Source: Crambe crambe
Taxonomy: Eukaryota > Porifera > Demospongiae > Poecilosclerida > Crambeidae
DNA length: 64,000 nt
Direction of reading: 5' to 3'
NCBI GenBank assembly: GCA_963924555.1
Contig: OZ004585.1
Span: 3,485,488 to 3,549,487 of the forward strand
Made by a program: the position numbers and the translations under genes. A model generated the notes under the pieces. It searched no databases, was not told the DNA's origin, and saw only the letters and a program-made list of their open reading frames with translations. The number at the start of each line of letters is the position of its first letter. Positions within the stretch are counted from its first letter, which is position 1. This document shows, one piece after another, positions 46,301 through 56,400 of this stretch.

Positions 46301-49300
46301 GTAAACAAATTCTTCAACCAGTGACTGTGAATGTACTTACAAAAGAAAAAAGATAAGATTTATGTAGAGCTGGCTTTGTTAGTACTGTACTGTAGCCCCA
46401 TGTCGAATTAATAATCACTGCATGCTCTCAGTTGAAGTGACAGCCTCAATTCTTTACATATACAAACTTACATTCAACTTCAACCACTAAGAAAAAAAGG
46501 ATAGAAACAAGTGAGCGCAAAAATTTCTTCTAAATAAAAAGGGATAGCCTAAAATCTAGCTGGGCTATATAATGTACTGCAGCCTCGTATGGAAACAATC
46601 CCTACTTTACAACTGCCATGGCTAGCTATAGGTAGTGGATGTAAATGTAGGGATTGTTTTCATATGAGGCTGCAGTACATTATATAGCCCAGCTAGATTT
46701 TAGGTTATCCCTACTTAACCTTTTTATTTAGAAGAAATTTTTTGCGCTCACTCGTATGGATATGTACATACTTTACTGCTATAAACTGATATACCTTTTG
46801 TGATAAAGATTCCAATGCTTTCTTTTTGTCATAATTTTTGAAGGCATCAATAGTGTTGGTATTGAGCAAAACTCCAAGAGAAGGATATGCATAAGATAAA
46901 CAGCCATCATTCCTGCATGAAAAATCATCATTTATATTGTTCTCAAAACCGGCACTTTCCCACAAAAAAAATTCAACATAACTGTGGATGGTTTGGAATA
47001 CAAAAGAATGTAAAAAAATTAATTTTGTTTTAAAAAAGATAACAACAAGGGAGTGGAAAATTTTTTCTTCTTCTATAATTATTTTAAAAGGATGAAATGG
47101 TTATCTAGATCAATGCTCAAATGAAAGCACTAAAGTGCAAACCCTCTGTGCTGCATGCATGTAAAAAGTCTAACCTGCATGCTGGGCCTGTACTAAATCT
47201 AGATGAATGGGGTGTGGAACCACTGTTCAGGGTGGGGCAGCTCAATTGTGCATTATTTGAAATATCGCAGCATAGATAGAAGCTGGTTGTTTGCAGCAAA
47301 AATGCAGCTATCAAAGTTAGATTGTCGCCTACTTGTTCTAGTGTCCATCTGAAGGGTTGAAAATCCACCCCAGGCACTAGCTAACAAGAAGCCCTGTGAT
47401 GAAAGGGGCATGGCACCACACATGCACACTCCATAATTAACTGCAGACGGGAATTTCGTGAAGCTGGGTGTTTGCAGCTCAAATGCAGTTGTCAAACAAA
47501 GTGTTGCATACTTGTGCTAGTATCTGAATCAAGGGTTGTAAATTTGCCATCTCAGAGATCAGGTGCGTGACACACACACTCTAATTTAAAAAAAAGAAAA
47601 GAAGACTATGTAACCCTCTCACGCATGTACAGAGGAAAGGGAAGGAGGAAGCCAAACATTGATATATCTTTTGTCTTACATCTCTTCATATGTGACACTA
47701 AATTTCCAATCTAGTTAGTGCCCACCTTGATAGCTGGGGGGCTGGATTTTGAATGGGACATCTAGCAGCAGTGATAGTCCTGGAAAAAAGTTGCTGAGAA
47801 GAACCAGAAGATAAAAAACCTGTAAAAACAGGTATAGGAAGGTATATTTTTATAAACCTGGTGAGGGTTCATAATTCAGCTAAGAGAGAATGTGATAAGA
47901 TGCTCAGTTCACGCTCAATTCAAGCTAATGAAGCTTTCAGATCCAATCCGTGGCACTATTCATAGTCAGTGTGCAAAGAAAAATCCAGCTACGATCAATG
48001 AGGACAACTATTCCTTTGAAGATATAAGGGAGCTAAGGTATTCCAATTTTCCTTGGATTGAAGAAGTTCGTCCTGTGCCACCATAGATATGAGGTTTTAT
48101 GGGATTGGAAACGCCCAATGAACTGCACAACCGTGGCGCGTTGATAGATGTGCACGCGCTTGCAGCATTAATTATATAAATGGTTGTGAAAAGAGATCAA
48201 TATTCACTCCTTTTAAGGCAGTTAAAGTGATGTTCTGCCCCTACAGCTCACAGAATAATACAAGTATGCTAAGGGGAAGGTATTGAAGAAGTGAAGAGTC
48301 AGAGAGTTGAAGTTGGAGAGTCTGAGGAAGGAAGTTATTAATTATTCATAACTTTTTTCCTTGTAATTATAACTATGAGTACCTATCATTGCTCATTATA
48401 CATTAATTTTATGTGATTGATTTGAAAGAAAGGCCAAAATGACTTTTGGTATTGAAATTAGATACAGATTCATTATTATTATAACTAGATAATTTTGCCC
48501 CGAAGTTATCTGCCAGTTTCTGCTCAGTTCTCCCTCATCGCAATACTTCCAGCTTTTGGCTATTGGATTTTGACACCACCCACCTCAAGAATTCGGCTCA
48601 GTCAGCTGTCCTGTGGACCCTATGGATATTAGGGAGGAAATATAGTAAGCTTTCCATCTCCATAGGATGACTATTGTATAGAAAACAAATGCACCAATTC
48701 CATTTACTGTTCTATCCTTTCCCTGAAATAACTAATACAGTTGCTTAATCTATTTCTTGGGAGAGGGATTACAGTTTTAACACCACTTGCAAATGCTAGA
48801 GACAATATATGTCAGCTAATACAAAAACTAACATTACTATTCCATGTAGCCAAAGTTTACATGCCTTTTGATCAGAAAATGGGCAACAGCAACCACTACA
48901 GTAGTATTTGTAGGAATAAACTTGAAATTCTGAGCTAAAATTTATTTCATACAGTAAATCTATGCCCTAGTGTATTATAGTATCATTGGCATAAGTCTTA
49001 CCTCACGGATCTTGTCAGAACAGCAACTTTGATGAAAGTGCTATGTCATTCAGCTGCCAACACGCCTCGGTTGTTAGTTGCTAACGAGAGCACGTGATCC
49101 GTTTCCAATCCCGTAAACCTCTTATATCTATGGTGCCACAGAGTGAGGATATGGTTCCTACATCCAGTATAATCAAGACCTACGTATCTCAAGAAAAAAT
49201 TATCCAGTTCTGCTCCTGGGGACAATAAGATTACCATCTCAAGAAGCTTCCTTCCATGCCTTCTCAAAGGAACAGCCAAAATCAGAGGGAATATAAAGTC

Positions 49301-52263
49301 TGGATTAATAAGTTCATGCCATGCACTGCAGTAGATAAATCGGCCAAGCAATGCAATCCCCTTGCTACTAAGATTAAAAATAGTTAGGCCTGATGAGATC
49401 CACCATGGCTGTCATCCAGCTCTTCTTAATGTTCCAGTTTTTCCACATTTACACCCATTGTGTCAAAAAAGCCCACGTATTGCTTCACTGGCCCTTTCCC
49501 CTACCATATCAGCATTTGGATTTGTCAACAGTTGTTAGGGATGCACTGTGCCTGGCAATGACTCTGTTGAATATATCAACAGAGTAGTTCACAGAAGCCC
49601 GTGAGCTTGATGACAACTGGGTATAAAATCATCTGCGTAATGGCCTGTTAGGGACACACCCCTAGCTAACAGTTACATAACGCAGAATCCAGACAAACAT
49701 CAACACACAATCAACACACTTTATGTTCATCCTCACATGATTCTGTGATTAGAGCCAAGTCATTTTTTTGTTCATTTTGTTTGAATTCTCCTTCCAAACT
49801 CAATTTCTCTTAGCTTCACAGCCAGTCAGTGGACAAGTGGACCCATCGTGATAGGGTAGTACTTAGATCCCTAACATGGCCTTCCATCAGGTCAACTCTC
49901 ATACATTCTCAGAGCTGCACCAGAAGGTGGAGGTTAAAGGTGGACTCTAAATGCAACTTTGTGAGTGTCCATCACCCACATCTTTGCAGATCCGCAATGG
50001 CTGCACAATCAGGACCGATATACCATGAGGCATGACAGCGTATTGTTGAAGCTGACGAGTTCTTGTGTTATCGATCCCTAAACATAAACTCAATTTCACT
50101 TTGCAAGGATTGCCATAGCAGCATCATATGAGATTTTTATACTGTACTTTTATTCTTGTTCTTGATGATGATAACAAGGATAAATATAAGATTGGCATAC
50201 TGACTCACTGGTTACATAGTTATTACAATTCAGAGCAACTGATCTGTTTTGACTAAGGTTCTAATTTACAAATCAGCACTATTGATAGCATGTGGGATAG
50301 GAATCTATTTTGGACCTAGAGCAGTGCACATGAGGAGCGGCACATGTAGGAATATCTGTACTAGACAAATGCAATGCATTGTGGGGCGAGCCTGAGCTGA
50401 ATGTGATGCATGTTCCCTTTAGCAAGCCTGAGAATGGCCTCTCTTTCTGAAATAATCTCTGGTCTGCATTCTCTGAGACTGGCCAGCTGTCTGTGACATC
50501 AACTGCTGACTTGCACTCCCTCAAGCGCTGTCTGTGATATGCTGAATGTGATGCATGTGAGAATGGCCTCTCTTTCTGAAGACAATCTCTGGTCTGCATT
50601 CTCTGAGACTGGCCTCTCTTTTCCTCAGCTGTCTGTGACATCAACTGCTGACTTGCCTCTCCCTCAAGTGCTGTCTTTTCTCTGTAGCTGTGCTTTGAGC
50701 AGGATGCCTTGCCTTCTATCTCTTACTTTCTTCTTTCTGTTCAGCGGTCTTGCTAATTTGATCCATTCTTTAGTAGCTAGCTAGCATCTGCTATTCGATG
50801 CTTGAGGCATTCTTTTCTCTGGGCCACCATTGTCTCTAGATTTCTTGATCTACGCTTCCTAAGATGTTCTTTCTGTTCAGCTAGCCTCTCTTAGCTTATA
50901 GCACAAAGTTCATTGCAAGGTCAAAACATACGCATGCACGTCTACTGCACTGTGATGTAATGTTACCAGATGATCGTCGCAGAGAAAACCACTATTATTA
51001 GGACATACGATATATATAAAGTGAATTCTAGAGCCAACTCGCTAGTGTGGGGCTCGCTCAGGCTTGCCCCAATCAATGTATATGGCAGCTGCATATGGCT
51101 AGCATCTTCAGTTTAATTGTTTAGCTAGCTATTCTGATGAGATGGTATTTTCTAAAGTACATCTTACAAGATGAAAATAAGTAAGTGCAAAAAATCTCTT
51201 CTTAAATGTAGGGATGACCCGGAAATGCTTTGCACTTACTTGCTGCATTATATTAATCAATACCCTCAAAACAAATATTCTGTGGAAAGAGTGAGCTTAC
51301 TCTGTAAATGCACTGTATTCCAAAGTAAAGTGAGTGGGCAGTCCTGGAACATTCCCTATAAAAATTAAAAATAAAAATAATAATAATATTTTTTTAAAAA
51401 TGGTTATCAGTTCAACTATGTACTAAGAAAGAGCAATCAGTCCAGTTGAGTAAAGGTTCAGTTTCATATTGGAGTGGCCAAATGTTACCCCAAATTTAGT
51501 CTTGCTTGCCTACTGTTTACTGACACAAGGGAAGGGAAAGGATCTGTCCAATGAAGTCTTGGGCATCATAAAACAGCTATGGGTCAAAACTATGTAGTTA
51601 TTACGCATGTGGAGTAAGGTATGCTTATTACAGCAAATATTGAACTTCCCCTTAAATGCCTATGAGTCGTGTCTTGGACTATAACAACGCTTAAACCAAA
51701 TTCAATAGCACATCATGCATTGTCTCGGTACACAGACACAGTATATAGCCAAAATAATGCTTAGGCCACACCTACTTTAATTGCTAAGTAAATAGTGAGG
51801 TGTGTCAAAGATGAAGTGCACATGATCAAATCTGAAGCTGGTGGCAGTTATTACTTTTGTATGCAAAGCATGTGATTGTTATAACCTTCCCCATGAATGC
51901 ATGCTGCTATTAGCTATTACATCATCTATGGGGGGATTTCACCTTTCATGGATACTCTGATGCAACAGAAGTTGCTGACAAGCATCTAAGCAAGATAAAT
52001 AGGACATAGGTTTTTTTTTGTGGACCCACTGCATGCACAATATTGAGCTTTCCGAGCATGTTTTAAAATGTGGGTGTGGCTGCACCATAATCAATGCACA
52101 AGTTGCTGTAAGTCTGCTCACCATTACTATAGCATCCCCATATCTTCTGTTCTGCTTCGCTCAATTTATATTTTTCTAACTTTCTTTTGGCTAATTCGTG
52201 CCAAAATCCTGCCTCAATTCTGCTCACATAGGGGTCAAAATGAATGATGCCACTTACATCCAT
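37391..52263 (-). CDS. ATG7: Autophagy E1-like enzyme ATG7, 681 aa (18 exons)
   Basis: This cytosolic E1-like enzyme activates ATG12 and ATG8/LC3 and passes them to ATG10 and ATG3. Exons (high to low) are 52263-52122, 51355-51301, 46912-46795, 44937-44860, 43987-43874, 43814-43677, 43615-43527, 42728-42604, 42548-42458, 42316-42085, 42024-41895, 41831-41636, 41578-41473, 40643-40528, 39032-38954, 38654-38574, 38498-38379 and 37426-37391. All are GT-AG with perfect phase. The N-terminal domain has [37 protein letters not shown] and [13 protein letters not shown]. The nucleotide fold has [12 protein letters not shown] (about 349-360), [13 protein letters not shown] and [12 protein letters not shown]. 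The catalytic Cys549 is in [11 protein letters not shown]. Zinc-site cysteines are in CYFC (527, 530) and CTAC (624, 627). It ends [11 protein letters not shown]. Human is 703 aa. Intron 2 is 4.4 kb and full of repeats. Confidence 0.97.
39591..39618. repeat. (CAT)n microsatellite
   Basis: A short CAT trinucleotide run lies in ATG7 intron 14. Confidence 0.9.
40174..40425. mobile_element. Foldback element in ATG7 intron 14
   Basis: Arms 40201-40293 and 40319-40411 are near-perfect inverted copies (GTTCAGCAACAAGGGAGTGA against TCACTCCCTTGTTGCTGAAC) around a 25-bp loop, with weaker pairing further out. It is non-coding and MITE-like. The neighbouring TTCTAAATAAAAAGGAGAAG resembles the ends of the foldback at 46511-46751. 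Confidence 0.88.
40685..41400. repeat. Tandem and inverted repeat cluster in ATG7 intron 13
   Basis: The block GACACTCAAATGTGAATCTAA, with CTTCAGCATGATGCCTAGA, recurs at about 40700, 40830, 41140 and 41325. One copy is inverted at about 41090-41120, so 41085-41165 forms a hairpin. Degenerate 200-250-bp units explain the whole stretch. Confidence 0.75.
44510..44660. repeat. Short direct repeat in ATG7 intron 4
   Basis: ACAGTGAA(T/C)TGCAAGTTGG and TTGTCCAATGTAA(A/G)ATGCAA occur twice, about 95 bp apart. Nothing else is recognised in this intron. Confidence 0.75.
46511..46751. mobile_element. Foldback element next to ATG7 exon 3
   Basis: Almost full-length inverted repeat: arms of about 95-105 bp start GTGAGCGCAAAAATTTCTTC and end GAAGAAATTTTTTGCGCTCAC. 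Its edge is only 43 bp from the exon 3 donor, inside intron 3 on the transcribed strand. There is no coding capacity. Confidence 0.88.
47892..49250 (+). pseudogene. Interrupted open frame split by a transposon
   Basis: A plus-strand frame (antisense in ATG7 intron 2) from 47892 reads protein-like, with [18 protein letters not shown] and [12 protein letters not shown], up to the target duplication at 48075-48081. It resumes in the same frame after the right-hand duplication at 49133 ([12 protein letters not shown] and IIQFCSWGQ) to a stop. The family is not recognised; it may be an older mobile element or a retrogene. The 1,051-bp insertion shows it was hit after it was already non-essential. 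Confidence 0.45.
48082..49132. mobile_element. Non-autonomous DNA transposon, copy 2 (1.05 kb)
   Basis: Same element and orientation as 7067-8175, with the 7-bp flanking duplication GTGCCAC (48075-48081 and 49133-49139). Small deletions, for example near 48540 and 48895, account for its shorter length. It lies in ATG7 intron 2. Confidence 0.88.
50428..50675. repeat. Imperfect tandem repeat, period about 130 bp
   Basis: GAGAATGGCCTCTCTTTCTGAA, then TCTCTGGTCTGCATTCTCTG and GTGACATCAACTGCTGACTT recur in order at about 50430 and 50561. It is in ATG7 intron 2. Flanking sequence at 50150-50280 resembles 45820-45970. Confidence 0.8.
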
Positions 52264-52622
52264 GGTAGTTAGCTAATTCCGAGTCTCCTAGAACTTGTGA
52301 TCAAGCAAGAATACGAGCCTTTTACAGTGTCTCAGAATGCTTAGAACCCTCTGGCTTTGAACTAACTAATTAGCTTCTTCAGCGCTCGTGCGTCTATTCT
52401 GCGGGTTCAAAGGGCGATATCGGTCCAAGAGTTTAGCCTATGAAATTCTGAAAGACTGCTGAGCCTCACAGAGCCGCGCAGATAAAAGATTGGCTAAGTA
52501 AGTTGTCAGAAGAGATTCACTGAGACAAGGATGTCTAGCTGAGCTTGATAATAATACCGTCAATTGTAATTTGACACCTAACCTGTAGGTCTACAGCTAC
52601 TGTACGGTATATAAGTATTCAC
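52264..52622. promoter_or_regulatory. Head-to-head promoter region ATG7 / VGLL4-like
   Basis: The two divergent start codons are 359 bp apart. The region includes a GC-richer stretch (about 52380-52490). No TATA box stands out. Both promoters and 5' UTRs must fit here. Confidence 0.65.
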
Positions 52623-53378
52623 ATGGCTGGTACTGTGAAGAAGAACGAGGATGGAGTAAGCTTGACTAGAATGGGGAGTTTCAGAAAGCGACCTCTGGAA
52701 GTGAGTGAATCTGGTGAAAGTATGACCTCCAGGTCCAAGTATGACAAGTAAGCGCTGTGGGTGTAGCTCGCTGCATTTCATCTGACTAGCTATTTAGTGT
52801 GAGTACTCGGGGAATAATTAACATAGGATTACTCTTGTGGATAATCTCATTGTATTATGTGGGACAGTGGGCAGTGCAAAACATTTTTGTGGTGAATGAT
52901 TTTAATTTCTTGGTTTTGCCACTCAAACATGAGCAGTCAGTTATAATGGTGACTGATTTACTGGAATAGTGCCAAGAACTTCATGAAAAATGCTTGTGGT
53001 GTTTAGGCAATGAGTATAGGTATGCACTTGGAATGTTAGACATTCAAGTCCCACCTTGTGCACTTATTGGTCTACTGTTATGTATGTACTTATGAAGCAG
53101 ATGAGACTTTATGGGGCTTTGTCAAAGATTAATCTCACCTCCCTTGTTATTGAGAATTTACATGGATTATCATCCCAAAGCATTCAGTTTCCAATTTGAC
53201 AATCAATATTTGTTGTTAGGTTGCAATTGGTAGTACACAGTCTCATAGTATAAAACTGTATTATGATCTCATGAAGTTATTAATGGTCCATTCTCCCAAA
53301 TTTATCAGTGTGACAACTGGGTAGTTAATGCCTGCAAGTATCCTCTTGAGATACAAGGACCATGATAAGAGAGTCTTT

Positions 53379-53430
<52 letters not shown>

Positions 53431-56400
53431 GTGTGTAGTGATTATTTAATGCTGCAGCTGCAGCTGCAGCTAAGTGACCTTTCATCACAGAGCTATTTAT
53501 TTATAATAGAAGTACTTTAATAGAAGTATCAGAGTCCTTGATGACTCATAGGATTTTATTGTACATGAAATAAACATACTACCACCCTAGCTATCTACAC
53601 AGAGTAAATAGTTTGGGTTTCTTGTTTTTGGTTTCATACCTGATTATATATGTACGTGTACCTGCTTGGCAGATAATATTATTAGTATGGACCATGTATG
53701 TGGCTGGTCCTCAGAGTATTGACCACATTTAGTTTGCCTATGGCCGTAAGTTCATTAATCTCTGTGTGTGTGGTATCTACACGAGACAGAGGGCTGCAGG
53801 GCGTAGTTACCTGGTCCTTGGTACTAAAAGGCTTTAAATGAGGGATTTTATGGAATTCATAAAACCCCTGGGAGCTTGGGGCTTCTCCCTTGCATGGTTC
53901 ATAAGTCCCTTAATTATAGATTATGTGAGTGTCTAGAGTTATACTAACCCCTTTCTTCCTTGCTTAGAGTGCCACCTATCGATGGTGAAGAAAAGGACAT
54001 CTCTCTGCCTCCTAGACATCCTGTTGGAACGAACAGTTTGTTAGGTATGTTGTAGAACTACATACGTAGGGTTACAGTTATCTCCACTATTATATTGGCA
54101 GCCATGGCATGAAAGAAAGAATGCTTTGAAGTAGGTTGCATGTCATACTTTATCAGGATTCACATGATGTGTGATATCTGTATACATGTACACAGATTTT
54201 ATAAGAATATTAATAGTGTGATTGTTGTGTGCCTTTTTGTTTTCTCAAGAGTATATGTGTGCTAACTTGCTTGTACGTATATTTCCTCCTTGTGATGTGT
54301 GGCTAATGTAATTTTCCTCTAGATTGGTTACCTTGTAAGCGTCAGTGATATACGTGGTAGCCCTGAGTGCATGTGCATATGGCAACCTTTGGCTCTGGTG
54401 CCCAGATTTACTACTCTTTGTTTACAGGCTTGTTGAATTATGAAGGAAGTTTAGTTTATTAGGCGACCCACGCTAATCATGTTAGTGAGAAGAAAAAAGT
54501 TCATATCACATGATATGTTAATTTTATGGTAGGCTGGCTGTACACATGTATGTACATGGGCTGATATTTATGAGCATGCAAAATTTTTCATTCATATTGC
54601 TAGAGTTGAGAACAGAAATGAACATTATTTCAGTTGGCTGGTTCAGATAAGTTACTCCAGCCATGAAGTGAACAGGAACCGGTATAGCCATGATTCTTTT
54701 TTTGTAAGTGAAGGTAGTAGAGTCAGGCTGCTTTCATCTCTAGCTATGAAAAGTAGTCATATGTGATCAAAAGTATGTTGGTACAGAATTGCTGCCTGCA
54801 TGAAGAATAAATGGTTCTATGAATTAGCTCTATAACCAATCTTTGTGAAGACTCAGAGCTTGGGCATGTGGCACAAAATACTTCCCCATACTTATGTATT
54901 TATCATACCTAGTGTGTATGTATGTGTGTGTGTATGTGGAGTCACTGGCAGTGAGTGGTTTGCACTCTGGGCTTGTAAGTGGGAGACCGTGAGTTTGAGT
55001 CCCACCAGTGACTATGGTGTTTATCCATCCTCCTTTTCACCAGCATTGATTAGCTGTGAATGTCCACCTAACATCATGCCACCAGTCCACCCAGCTGAAA
55101 ATGGGTACCTGGAATTTCCAGGGTGCAAATCATCTCTCCAATATCAGCTGTGGTCCAGGTGGGACTTTGGGTGCCCACACCACTTGCTGAGAAGAGGTAG
55201 TCAGTCCTCCTGCGAGTTCCTAGCCCAGGCTCCAGGAGGTCGCCAGCACTGGCTCTTAGTGCCTGCAAGTATCCTGGCTTGACCAGCTAAATGATTTGCA
55301 TTTTTTTGAATTTTGCATGTATGATGTCATACTGAGCCTCCTGATTCAAAGTTATTCATCAACATTGGTGACTATTCCTGCATGCAATAGGCACAGGTTA
55401 CATTATCATCCACTAGGGTCCACATAATAATAGTCTTTTAAAAGACTAGGAATGCCTCGGCACAACTTCAGTGCAACCTTTATTAAACTTTCTAAATAAT
55501 GCACACTGAGCAACATTTGTAGTAAGCTTTGGTATTTACACAGCTGATATTCTTGCTGTTTGAACTGCCATTGATTGAAGTATGTCTACTGGATTCTCTC
55601 ATTATTCGGAAGCCTCAAAGTGAGATTCTCCTTCACCATGGCTCTCTCTTTGGCACTTCAAATGACCACTAGTTCATGTACTCTGCAATCTCTGTTGTTT
55701 TTATTCATTGCTTCTCTGCATGTCACTTTGTTCACAAAGACGGCCAAGAAGCATTAGCTCTCTCTTCACGGTGTAGAGTTACTGCGTAGTGACTGCGATC
55801 CTGAGCCTGAGCCTGAGTCTGTGTGTTTGTCCTTAGTACTGTAGTAGAGCTTGTATTGGCTAGCTAGCTCTAGAGCTAAAGCAGCTAATGCACGTGCTTG
55901 ATACCCATCATTGTGCATGTACGTACCATAGTAGCCTTCTGAAGGCACTGTGCCTCGGTACTCTGGTGCCGAGGCAAAAGAATCAGAGACTGCAGTAAGC
56001 CTAGCCTGGCCAGCAAAGATAAAAACAATCAAGGGCCCAGAGAGGCCAGCAAAGAGAGCAACATGCAAGGAGCCAAACACAGCAAGCAAGATCCATAGGG
56101 AAAGCCAAGAGCACAGCATAGTAGGCTTTGCTAGAAGAAACCGGCACAATAGCTGCAATTTGTAGATTATCTCTAGTATTAAATAATACAGTTATAGAAA
56201 CTCCAGAGTTATCCTTACATAGAGGTTCTCTATGAGAATGAATTGTGCAGAAAGAAACCATTATGGGTATAGATTTTAATTTTCTAGAGAAAAGACTGAA
56301 TAAGCAATGTGTGTGCAAGGGGTTTTCGAAACTAGTTTCTTGCTCCCTGGTACTACGAAGCACCAAATAAAGCCTAGAGAAGAACAAGAAGGTACCAAAT

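Noticed and set aside
46912-46965. Extension of ATG7 exon 3 upstream ([12 protein letters not shown] frame)
   Set aside because: The open frame continues, but no acceptor fits its phase. The acceptor ending at 46913 and the 55-nt exon at 51301-51355 give a perfect phase chain and the conserved [13 protein letters not shown] segment.
49046-49351. Minus-strand frame of about 100 aa in ATG7 intron 2
   Set aside because: It runs across the transposon boundary at 49132, so it cannot be an ancient gene; the opposite strand explains the flank better.
53261-53488. Thr-His repeat protein on the minus strand
   Set aside because: Translation of the GT microsatellite.
54941-55012. Functional tRNA-Thr gene
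   Set aside because: The anticodon stem does not pair and a SINE body follows directly.
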